DNA of 64,000 nucleotides. Origin: Craspedostauros australis. Taxonomy: Eukaryota > Bacillariophyta > Bacillariophyceae > Mastogloiales > Achnanthaceae. The stretch is taken from the NCBI GenBank assembly GCA_026770025.1, contig JAMXDE010000023.1, positions 806,001 through 870,000 of the forward strand. Direction: 5' to 3'. Positions 33,880 to 43,298 of this stretch are shown piece after piece. A model generated the notes under the pieces. The model searched no databases and had not been told where the DNA came from. It was given only the letters and a program-made list of their open reading frames with translations. Position 1 is the stretch's first letter. Each line of letters begins with the position of its first letter. Both the position numbers and the translations under genes were made by a program.

Positions 33880-34128
33880 TGTGCGAACGCTCTTCGTCAC
33901 ACCAGTCTCCTCTTGCTTGATCGCCTTGAGGATCCTCTCCTTCTCGCGGTATAGTCTTGCAGACCGTTCTTCTTCGGTCTCGTCGATCGCGCCTGCGTCT
34001 GCGCCTGATAGGACAGTAGCTGCGGCTGCTTCCTTCTCTTCTCGTGGTGGAGTCTCACTCGCACCTTCTTCTCTCTTGATAGTCGGATTGGACAGAGGGA
34101 TGTCTTTCAATTCCTCTTCCTTGCTCAT
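33880..34128 (-). pseudogene. Gag stub of the inverted element
   Basis: Minus-strand ATG at 34128 begins the same N-terminus as copia A (MSKEEELKDIPLSNPTIK) and runs about 80 codons to ...SVRT. It then enters the LTR directly. All zinc knuckle, protease, integrase and RT sequence is gone. Confidence 0.88.
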
Positions 34129-34210
34129 TCAGCCTGCTGCTCTTGAATGATGTTCGTCTTCCTCGCACGATCCGATTCGCGGGCTTGCCCTGATCTATCG
34201 TTTATAAACG

Positions 34211-34418
34211 TGTTGGCAAGTTCCGCTCACGGTAACCTACGATCGTGGAAGATGGTGTTGGTTGATAGTCGTCTGTTTGCTATTTCATTACTTGGTTACT
34301 CCGATCCTCTCGGTGTACGCCCGTTCTCTTGCCCGATGCTCTCGGCGCTTCAATCTGTTTCGTAGATTCAGTCTCCGACTATGAGTCGGTATGCGAGATC
34401 CTCTCTCGCTCCTCTCTG

Positions 34419-34454
<36 letters not shown>

Positions 34455-35850
34455 ATCGTGTTTTCATGCTACACGATACTCCGTGTTCGATGCGTGCTCC
34501 GCATTCGACACTCCGTTCATTCAGTACTGGCTTCTACTCCATGAGTACTTACCATTTGAAGTTCACCTTCAGTATCCATGATCTTCATGGGTCATCGGAT
34601 CTTCGCCTCCTGCTCTGACTTGGAGACAGCTGTCGACGTGGTGACATGTTGACATCCTGTCGACGTCAGTAGGCGTCCTTCTGCTCTCCAGATGTCATGT
34701 TCCATTGGTGATGAAGCAGCCTGTCAGATGATATCGTCATCTGAGGTTTAGTTGGGAAGTACCTCGAGATTCTCTTGGTACCTGTCAGGAATCGGGTGTT
34801 CTGAAACACCGAATTGCCGCACCTCCCAGGAGTAAGGAGCCGAATGTCATGATATGCTACATTACCGCAACTCCCACCTTTGGATCTTTGTGACAGAAAA
34901 ATGTGAGCTGCACGTGTTCTGACGATGGAGAACGACACGTGCCGAATGCGAACCGTACCTTGGCGTTCGTGATCTCAATACAGGAATGCCAATCACACGT
35001 GAATGTCGCAGGGGGCAAGGATGTTGGAATCGTGACCAACATCACGATACGAGCGACTACGGCCCCCATGTCGCAACCAATGAGAAAAGAGTACTGGAGG
35101 AAGGCCAATGTCACGAAGTGTGAGATGGCCTGTGAACGAACCAGGTATGAGGAACCTCCAGGAAGCCGGTGAAGTGATCGGCGAAGTAAGCGGAGAAACG
35201 ACAGGCGAAACATCGGAGATGATCGGAGATGATCGGAGATGTGTGACGGTCGAGGAGCTGAATGAGCTCCCAACCGAGGTGTTCCCGTGACGAATGGGAG
35301 ACCGTGATCTGGTTGAATGAACCGACCTGTGTGATGCCTACGACTCGGCGATGTCTAAAGCATCGAAACTATCGGTGGAGGACAACGTGCTTTTGTGCAC
35401 GAACATGGGGTACTCGGTGGTGCACGCATGTCCATGGTGAATTTGCAATGAATGCAAGATGAATGCCTGCTAGACCAATGAAGGGACCCATGGTGATCTC
35501 AGAAGGAGATCGGACTTTGAGATTGCGAGCAATGAAGAGCTTACAGTTCAGAGAAGTAGATTCTAACAAACGATTAGTTTTCTACTATCACACCACCCCG
35601 GATTTCCAACAGGTACCATTGATGGATGGACGGACGATTTTCCAATTCTCCCAGAAATCGTTATTTGCAGATTTCCTCCAGAAATCGTGCCCCTTTTCAT
35701 GTGTTCCATTTCCCCTGTAATTCTGACGAATCACAGCATACTATCGACATGAGTGTAGTTATACCGTCCAAGTGCGTGTGAGAGAATAACGGGTGAACGA
35801 TGCACATATACTCGTACATCTCGACATATACTCACATGTACATCTCGACA
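34211..35850 (-). repeat. 5' LTR of the inverted element, split by a solo LTR
   Basis: Pieces 34211-34782 and 35612-35850 together make an LTR of about 805 bp. The right end, ...atctcgaca, is the true LTR terminus and abuts the phosphodiesterase coding sequence. Confidence 0.87.
34783..35611. mobile_element. Nested solo LTR (829 bp) with GGTACC target duplication
   Basis: Begins TGTCAGGAATC and ends GATTTCCAACA, so it has TG...CA ends with a short inverted repeat. It is flanked by GGTACC at 34777-34782 and 35612-35617; the uninterrupted LTRs have a single ggtacc there. It has no coding capacity. It is a different LTR family from A and B, though its ends (TGTC...CCAACA) are like those of A. 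Confidence 0.85.
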
Positions 35851-36699
35851 CACAAGGTGCACGACGTGACATACGGCATCAGCTCGAACCCGTTGATGCA
35901 GTTCGCCATCGTCTTCGCGGCCGTCATCCATGACGTGGACCACACCGGCCTCCCGAATGCGGAGCTCGTACGGATGCAGACACCTGCCTCCGTGGCCTAC
36001 CGTGGCAAGTCCGTTGCTGAGCAGAACTCGGTGGACGTGGCGTGGAACACGCTGATGCTGCCAGAGTTCGCAGGCTTGCGACGATGCATCTACACCACCG
36101 TGGACGAGCTGAAGCACTTCCGCCAGCTCGTGGTGAACATCGTGATGGCAACCGACATCGCTGACAAGGAGCTGCAAGCATTGCGTCGCAAGCGTTGGGC
36201 TGTTGCATTTGACAGCGGGTCGCCCACCAGCATCCCGGAGCACGTCGCGACCGTCACCAGGAATGCCACAGGTGGATTTGGAGGTGGCAATGGCAGCGAT
36301 AGCGATGGCGGCGACACAAGCAACATGGACCGCCGTGCGACGATCGTGCTGGAGTACATCATCCAGGCCTCGGATGTCGCGCACACCATGCAGCACTGGC
36401 ACACATACCAGAAGTGGAACGAGCGCCTCTTCTTCGAGCGCTACAAGGCCTATCTGGATGGTCACGAGAACGAAGATCCATCCATCGGTTGGTACAAGGG
36501 CGAGATCGGGTTCTTCGACTTCTACATCATCCCGCTGGCGAAGAAGCTCAAGGAGTGTGGCGTATTTGGAGTATCGCACCATGAGTACCTCCAATACGCA
36601 GAGGGCAACCGAATGGAATGGGAGAAGAAAGGGCAGGACATTGTGAAGAAGATGCACGCAGCTGCGGTGACGAAGTTTGGCATCGGAGGATCGAAGTGA
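35851..36699 (+). pseudogene. Truncated class I cyclic-nucleotide phosphodiesterase, joined to an LTR
   Basis: The frame encodes the C-terminal two thirds of a PDEase_I catalytic domain: FAAVIHDVDHTGLPN (HD metal site), a helical part ending MATDI, a Gly/Ser/Asp-rich insert, QASDVAHTMQHW (second metal Asp), then GWYKGEIGFFDFYIIPLA. Similar domains end receptor-type nucleotide cyclase-PDE proteins in diatoms. The first metal-binding motif (HNxxH) and everything upstream are missing: coding sequence starts directly at the LTR terminus. The frame stays open into the LTR, whose ATG at 35800 would give a 299-aa chimera. Without the first His motif it is unlikely to hydrolyse cAMP or cGMP. Confidence 0.8.
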
Positions 36700-37830
36700 G
36701 ATGATGCTGCTGTTGAGAAGTAATGGGAGGATGGGCTCAAAGTACTGCGACTCATGCCATGCCATGCCATACAAGTAAGAGTAAAGTAGGGAATTGGATC
36801 GGTTATTATCAGATCAAAAGTCTATATTCACCTTAGTCTATGTCTAGTCTTGTTCTCCGTAGACTTCTTCAGGTCACGCATGAGACTTTTGGTCATGAAC
36901 CGTTTTCTCTTTCTCTGTTGACCTCATTTCCCGCAACCCCCGTTGGCGCTCAGATACCTGTCTTGGTATCTGAAGATGGTAATGAGTTAAAGGATGGATG
37001 TCAGGCCCTGCCTGTCATCCTCCTTATGTGCACATGAACATACATGTCTACTGTCTTGGTGAGTGAATGTACCTGAGCATCTTGGCTCAGATACAAGCTC
37101 ATCAATCCCATCAAATTTGGCAAGATCGCATTTCTGCAATGATCGGATTTGCTGCATGCATCATTGTTGTTCCAAGAAGCAAGATCAGTCTTGGAGGTGC
37201 CATGAACCTCCTCAGTCTTGCAAACTCGACAACACCTTCATGCTCTGCACTTCATGCACTGCAATTTATGCACTGCACTTCATGCTCTGCTGTGTGTTGC
37301 AACACATGTTGCCTCAGCATCATTTTTCATCATTTCATCTCCATCTGCTCACAATTCAGACTCCAACAGTTCTGAATTGGGCCAGCTTACATACCATCTA
37401 ACATCAATTAACCACTCAGAGCACAATAACACTATCACACAGTTTCACTCTACTTCATTGACGGACTTGATCACTCCCAATTTTGAGGTAAGTACCCACT
37501 TTCATCTGTGTTCTATCAGTTATCATACGTACAGGGACCAACAACTTGAGCAAAGTGGGCGACCTGTGCTCTAATTTGTGCATGGCGCAAAGGATGTGCC
37601 TACCCGCAGAGGAAGACGCTAGCGGCGACGATGGTAGAGCGCGAACCACAACAAGAGAGTACCCATGCCCAGCGAACGCGTTAATCATAGGCGAGTGGCG
37701 AGAGTGAAAGCAGGTGCCTCTGGGTCCCACCTCTCTAGATCCAACATGTGTTCCTGGACCTGGTATTGCAGTCAAGGACGTTCGCGAAAGAAGCAGCAAG
37801 TCGAAGTTCATCTAAAGAACAGACTGCTTT
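36700..37830. other. No supported gene; phosphodiesterase 3' flank and short tandem words
   Basis: The first ~130 bp are probably the 3' UTR of the phosphodiesterase (a tgccatgccatgccat run at 36757-36771). Around 37235-37290 a cttcatgcactgca word repeats several times. No frame shows a recognised domain. Confidence 0.4.
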
Positions 37831-37839
37831 CCACTTAGT

Positions 37840-38570
37840 GTGTTCCATGTCGCACCATGAAATTGTTTTGGCGCGTCAATTTTGGCGCGAAACCTTCCAC
37901 CTACAAATACGGAAAATGATTCCTTTCCCTCTGTACCCCACTCTGACTCATGAATCACTGCTGACTCAAAATTCACTTGAGTCATCGAAATCTATGCACT
38001 CCGGGAACTATATGCTCCTCCGAAGTCTCGTATCACAGCTAGCCCTGATTCCATTGTCAGCCATGCCAGCTAACAACTCTACATGACAACAACAAGGAGA
38101 TCCTCCCTGCTTCAACATGAGCAGGGAATCCAACAACAATTCCTGTCGCCTGACAACCTGTGTTCTCAACCATGACTTCAATCAAGATGCCAAGCCTTTG
38201 TACTCGAACATAGAATTACTACCACAGATAGTGGAGAAAGAGAGAGAGATCGTCTGTTCTCAGCACTGAACCCTGATGGTCAGTGCAGAGCCGCACCATC
38301 CAAATGAACATAGTTTCTTCATCCTACATCTCAAACTGATCGACTCGCAATGCAAACTATTCAGTATAACAAAGAGCACAACTCAAGATCAGCACAACCA
38401 TTCTAATCTACTCATTGTCACCAACAACTATCACCCAGACGGTTCATCCTTGCTAACTGCACCATCAGATTCACTGAATCTGGCAGTTAGCAAGGTCTTC
38501 CCTTTCGGATCGTGTCCCACCAGCACACGAAAATCCAACTCCCTCCATCGTTTTACCTAGCCTCGTTGAT
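37840..38570. repeat. Second copy of the dispersed element found in the copia B LTR
   Basis: Blocks shared in order with 12349-13037: ttttggcgcgaaa.cttcc, tgactca.aattcac.ttg, gggaactatatgctcctc, ctgcttcaac...caggaatcc-like words, and agcactgaacc...cagtgcag. The copies are clearly diverged. No coding capacity. Ends are not defined. Confidence 0.55.
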
Positions 38571-38889
38571 GAAAGTATCCAAATAAAGCTAGCTAATTTC
38601 ATGTTCGATCAACTCGATCTCATTTCCTTCTCACGAAGGATTCGTCCACGTTTTCTGTGACACGGCACGAAGCAACAAAAGAAACAGAAAGAAATCCATC
38701 ACCCACAAAGAACTCTCTCTCCCTCATGATCGCACTGGCACAAGAGGGCAAAGAAGCAGCACAAGACGATCACTTTGAGGCACATGGCCAAGAGACACAC
38801 ACACTATACCACAACAAGGAGAGTGCATCAAAGCATCGAAGCATCACAACCGCAAGTTGCAGCAGCGAACGAACAACGCAACGATCGCA

Positions 38890-40698
38890 ATGATGGACTC
38901 CATGAATGCAGAGCTTCTGCTGAACATCGTTCAGTACGGCAACGTCGCGGATCTGGGGAACCTTTCCGCATGCTCCAAACGATGGTACTACCTGGTCAAA
39001 CAATACGTCGAGGTCCTTCGAGGACCGGAGTTGGTGTCGGTGGGACGATGGGATCCCAAGCAGAAGAGAGACCGCTCAACCTCCGATCTGTTCAACGAGG
39101 CACGCGCGGGATTGCAAGGCGCTCCGAACCTCGTGCTTGCCTTCCAATCGGACAGAGGGATGCTGGAGGATCACATTGCGGACTACGTTCCCAACAACTG
39201 CACCATCTTGTGCGCGGAGTCGTCGAACATCCAAGTCAACCATCCAGCCGCAACGGCCGAGGACACGCCCACCTTCGAATGCAACAGCGATGAGGCCGTC
39301 ATGATGGGACGATTTCCGGGTGCGAACATTTACCCGTTCTGTCTCCATCAGACAGGCGACCATGAATCGGTCGTGGATCAGCTGAAGGATCAAATCGCAA
39401 GAGACTGCGGAACCGGAGACGACAGCGGGAATGCGGATGATCAGACGGATTCTTTCGTGAAGGCCATCATCATTTATGTTTGTGGCTCGTACCGAGGAGA
39501 CGCAGAGAGCGTGGTGCAGACGCTGCAGGCTGCCTATCCAAACGCTGCAATTGCCGGGGGAATATGCCAAGCTGGTTACATCACCATGCCCCGATTCCCC
39601 CATGGCGAGCTTCCGGAGAGCAAAGGAGCATTGGGTAGCATGTCAATAAAAAACCTGAAGGGTCTCCACCGGAAGCTCGCTGCTGGTGGAGAATCTGGCG
39701 GCTTTCACGGCATGGAGAAGCAAGATCTCGTCGACCTGGCCTGGGAATCGGTCACTGATTATCAAGCGTCGGGCGACAAGAACTCCCTCCATTCGATGAG
39801 CAACCATCTCTTTGGTGTGGTGCTGGCAGGGCCCGTTCCGATCCGCTCCGTCGTTTCCCGAGGCGTCACGAGCATTCTGCAACAGAAACGGGCCGATGAA
39901 CCGGTGCCAACATCGTCACCCTTCGTCGTCACCGAATCTAGGTTGCACCGCCCGACGGATGACGATTATCCATTCCGCAGGTCGGGATCTGGATCTGACG
40001 ATGACATGCCAAGCGTTCACTTGGCAACCAAGATCTGCAACAAGGAAACCAACGACATCATTACCGCACAGCAGCTGTTTCAGATCTGTCAACAGCGGGA
40101 GACGTTCGGTCCGGCCAGCTTCATAGGTCTCAAACGACCCGGCGACAACGGATTCGAGCTGTCCCATCCAACCAACCCCACCACCAGCATGAACGCGCTG
40201 CTGTTTGACATGGACGAATCGAGGAATCAAGGCGACGCGTCTTTGGTCGGTGCAGAGGTGGACTTCTTCTGCCTCAGCGGAGAGGCGTGCATGCACGATA
40301 TGGATCGAACAGCGAAGCAGCTCAAGGAGCAAACGAAAGGGGAAGAAATTCTCGGTGCCGTCATGTTCAGCTGCAGTGGGCGTGGGCCTTCTGCCTACGG
40401 GATGATACCCGAGAAGATGTCCGACGCAACCCGCTTCGGAAACGTCTTCAAGGACGTCCCCTGCCTCGGCTTTTATGCCGGCGGCGAGATTGGACCGCAG
40501 GCTCTGGCAGGCAAGGAGAATGTCTTCCAACGAGGACGAGCTGCGATGCAGGGCTTCACCGCAGTGTTCGCGCTATTCATCGTGCCCGTTGTGGATCGCA
40601 TCCATTTCGATTTGGATGATCGGCCGGAGCGGGTCAACAAGTTCGTCTCCGAGAAATTCGGAACGTCGGCAGAGGCGCAACCAATGGAATCAACCTGA
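38890..40698 (+). CDS. F-box and FIST-domain protein, FBXO22-like (602 aa)
   Basis: The N-terminus (about residues 3-40, MNAELLLNIVQYGNVADL then LSACSKRWYYLVKQY) is an F-box-like motif that would bind SKP1 in an SCF ubiquitin ligase. The rest resembles FIST and FIST_C sensory or ligand-binding modules, with GAVMFSCSGRGPSAYG and VPCLGFYAGGEIGPQALAG near the C-terminus, as in animal FBXO22. A Ser/Asp-rich linker lies in the middle. A plausible role is recognition of substrates for ubiquitination. I chose the first ATG in frame (38890); the open frame extends further up only through non-ATG codons. Single exon. It is the first apparently intact host gene to the right of the transposon-rich half. 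Confidence 0.85.
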   Translation: MMDSMNAELLLNIVQYGNVADLGNLSACSKRWYYLVKQYVEVLRGPELVSVGRWDPKQKRDRSTSDLFNEARAGLQGAPNLVLAFQSDRGMLEDHIADYVPNNCTILCAESSNIQVNHPAATAEDTPTFECNSDEAVMMGRFPGANIYPFCLHQTGDHESVVDQLKDQIARDCGTGDDSGNADDQTDSFVKAIIIYVCGSYRGDAESVVQTLQAAYPNAAIAGGICQAGYITMPRFPHGELPESKGALGSMSIKNLKGLHRKLAAGGESGGFHGMEKQDLVDLAWESVTDYQASGDKNSLHSMSNHLFGVVLAGPVPIRSVVSRGVTSILQQKRADEPVPTSSPFVVTESRLHRPTDDDYPFRRSGSGSDDDMPSVHLATKICNKETNDIITAQQLFQICQQRETFGPASFIGLKRPGDNGFELSHPTNPTTSMNALLFDMDESRNQGDASLVGAEVDFFCLSGEACMHDMDRTAKQLKEQTKGEEILGAVMFSCSGRGPSAYGMIPEKMSDATRFGNVFKDVPCLGFYAGGEIGPQALAGKENVFQRGRAAMQGFTAVFALFIVPVVDRIHFDLDDRPERVNKFVSEKFGTSAEAQPMEST

Positions 40699-41186
40699 TT
40701 TATCACTAACTCTGCTATGCTGGCCGTTGCAGGCGGTATGAGTTCTATGAGCATTGCGGCAGAAACGAGAGGACCCATACTCGTGCGGTTCACAACGATT
40801 GCGTATTCTCCACACAATGTGCTAAATGTGTTCAATGTGTTTGGATGGTTCGGATCAACAAACTCACGCTTAGGTCGTCGTGCGCGTAGTGGTATTGATC
40901 TCGCCGAATGCGGCAGAGTATAACATATTATACGAGTAGTAATAGAATATTATGGTAGAGTGAACACCGTCAGTATCGCAAATGGCACGTGGCTAATCGG
41001 AGCAAGATTTATCAGCGTTGTCATCAACAATCCATTCACGATCATTTGAGTCATGGATACACATCATCGAATCCTTCCTGAGATGTCAAGCCGAAAATCT
41101 TTGTGGACACGGACGATGGGCACCACAATGGCGGCTGTGAGGCGAGGCGAGATCAAGCGCAAGAGGGACGCGCTGCAGCAACGATC
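40699..41186. other. Intergenic: 3' flank of the F-box gene and 5' flank of the SQD2-like gene
   Basis: About 490 bp, AT-rich around 40920-40950 (tataacatattatacg). A short ATG frame at 41054 ends in TGA at about 41193, overlapping the likely SQD2-like start in another frame. It could be an upstream ORF or part of an unseen first exon. Confidence 0.4.
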
Positions 41187-43125
41187 ATGTTGATAGAGGC
41201 GAAGACAGCGCAAGAGGTGCTGCTCCCAACACCCACCCCAGCGTCGTCGTTGCCATCCGCCGCACATACACACCATCGACGTCGATGCACAGGAGTGGTT
41301 ATGGATGCCGTCAATGAGTCCACAGGACTTTTGGATGCGAAACTTCTGAGGAAGAACAGGTCGCAGGAACAGGAACAGGAACAGCAACAGGAACAGCAAC
41401 AGAAGCATCTGCAAGATCCGTACCGCATCTGCATCTTTGTCGAGCCATCGCCGTTCACGTATGTTTCGGGATACGCGAACAGGTACAAGTCGCTGTTGCA
41501 GCATCTGCGAACGGTGCATGATGCGTCGCAAGCGGAGGGCGAGAGCGATAGTGCGGCCCAACCAATCAGCAATGCTGTCGCAGCAGTGACCATTGTGACG
41601 GTGGAATCGACGATGGCGGAAGATGAGCGGCCGCAATCTGCATTTGGATTTCCGATCCGCTACGCCCGAGGGTTCACGCTGTGTTGTTACAAGACCATGT
41701 CCATCAGCTGCGATTGGACGTTCATGGCGATTCGAACCGTGAGGCAAGCATCACCGAACTTGATACATTGCAGCAGTCCGTAAGTGAGGATATGGTTTGA
41801 AAGGACGTGAGAAGCAGCGGTTTATGCCTAGCGTCTTCGATCTTTTGTATGCCTGCTGATCTCGTGACGTCCTGCTATGTTGTGTACATGCAGTATCGGT
41901 CGAAATATCTCACTTGGTTCGTCGTCTCGCATCGTGACTCATATCGAGGCCATTCATTTCTTCTGGCTCATTGCCTTCATGGCATCATGCGCGGCGATGC
42001 ACGGTGGCGCACAGAGGCTTTCTGGTGTTTCCCGCAATCTTCTGTTCCAAGTACTACGACATCCCGCTGGTCTTGTCGTACCACACACACATCCCCGTCT
42101 ACGTGCGATCGTACCTCCCATCGTGGTTGCGATGGCTGTCGGCCATTTTGGAATATCTCATATGGACGTACCTTTGGCTCATCCACTTTTGTTGCGCCGA
42201 TCTCACCTTGGTCACATCGCCGCAGCTCGCTGAAGAGTTCCGGACGTGCTGCGGCAAGTTTTCTTCGACCACCCTGCAGGTGTGGAAGAAGGGGATCGAC
42301 ACGATCAAGTTCCATCCATCGCATCGAACGGCTGATATGCGCCAGCGGTTGACATCAGCTTCGCCCTTGCCCGTGTCCTTGTCTCTGCGATTAGCTGCAA
42401 CGACGGGCAAGGATGGTGACATCTTTGCGACGGATCCTGAGAAACCCCAGGAAGAGATCGTGCTGCTGTACGTAGGGCGTTTGGCGACTGAAAAGAGGGT
42501 TCACGAATTGAAGGACATCATGGATCGGCTGTTGGAACGCATGGAAGTCCGCAATGCTGCGAGTCCGAACGTGAGTATGAACAGCAATACGAATGAAACC
42601 AGCAGTAGTACCACCCAGAAAGCCGCCAACGCACGCATCCATTTAGCATTCGTTGGATCGGGACCACAAGAGGCACAGCTGCACGAACTCTTCCACGATC
42701 TCATCAATCAAACGATCGTCACGTTCGTGGGCCAGCTCCACAAGGACCAATTGAGCCAGGCGTACGCATCAGCAGACATCTTCGTGTTTCCAAGTGACAG
42801 CGAAACGCTGGGCTTCGTCATCATGGAGGCGATGGCAAGTCGGCTGCCTGTTGTGGCGGCCAACGCGGGCGGCATCCCCAGCATGGTAACGCACCAGGAA
42901 ACGGGATACCTCATCGATCCTGGCAATCTGGAAGGCTACGTCGACGCGTTGATGGAACTCATCACGGATGCGACGTTGAGACAACGGATGGGCAGCAGAG
43001 GACGCGAACTGACGGAGAGCTGGTCATGGCAAGCCAGCATGGGCGAGCTGTTGGAGAGGCAGTATCCCATGGCCACCGCAACTCACTTTGAGCCGAGGAG
43101 ATGCTGGGCTAAGAGGAGGACATGA
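41187..43125 (+). CDS. SQD2: Sulfoquinovosyltransferase, SQD2-like (GT4 family), two exons
   Basis: Exon 1 ends at 41779. A 235-nt intron (41780-42014, GTAAGT...CACAG) is followed by exon 2 to 43125; the join restores CSSPGFLVFPAI in frame. SQD2 transfers sulfoquinovose from UDP-sulfoquinovose to diacylglycerol, the last step of plastid sulfolipid synthesis. Matching features: FVEPSPFTYVSGYANR near the start of the GT-B fold, IPLVLSYHTHIPVYVRSY, a WKKGID motif after the N-domain, LLYVGRLATEKRVHEL, and the GT4 donor-site SDSETLGFVIMEAMASRLPVVAANAGG. A Gln/Glu repeat (EQEQEQQQEQQQ) lies in exon 1. The start is uncertain: 41187 is the first in-frame ATG, and no clear plastid signal peptide is visible, so an upstream exon is possible. 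It converges on the GAF-HPP gene 173 bp away. Confidence 0.85.
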
Positions 43126-43298
43126 TCATGTAAGTATCATTGCATTACATTGCTGAATTCCGCTCTGGAGCTATGCTAAATCAGGCTTCGCTTTCTTGGA
43201 TATGTAAAGAATGGTTCCTTACTCGTTTCTCCGCACGTTTGATACGAACGAGGATGATCATTTCTCTGCCACTTCACAGGCTCAGAAGCTCATTTTAC

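Larger units (their letters stand above)
33070..35850 (-). mobile_element. Inverted, internally deleted family-A copia element
   Basis: Read on the minus strand: 5' LTR (35850-34211, containing a nested solo LTR), 331 bp of leader and gag start, then 3' LTR (33879-33070). The internal part is reduced to about 80 codons of gag. The flanks do not give a matching target duplication: ccacat on the left, cacaag on the right. The left flank is a MULE gene and the right flank a phosphodiesterase gene. So the locus was rearranged after or during insertion. Confidence 0.88.

Noticed and set aside
33601-34128. 175-codon minus-strand gene
   Set aside because: It is the gag start of a deleted copia element running into its LTR.
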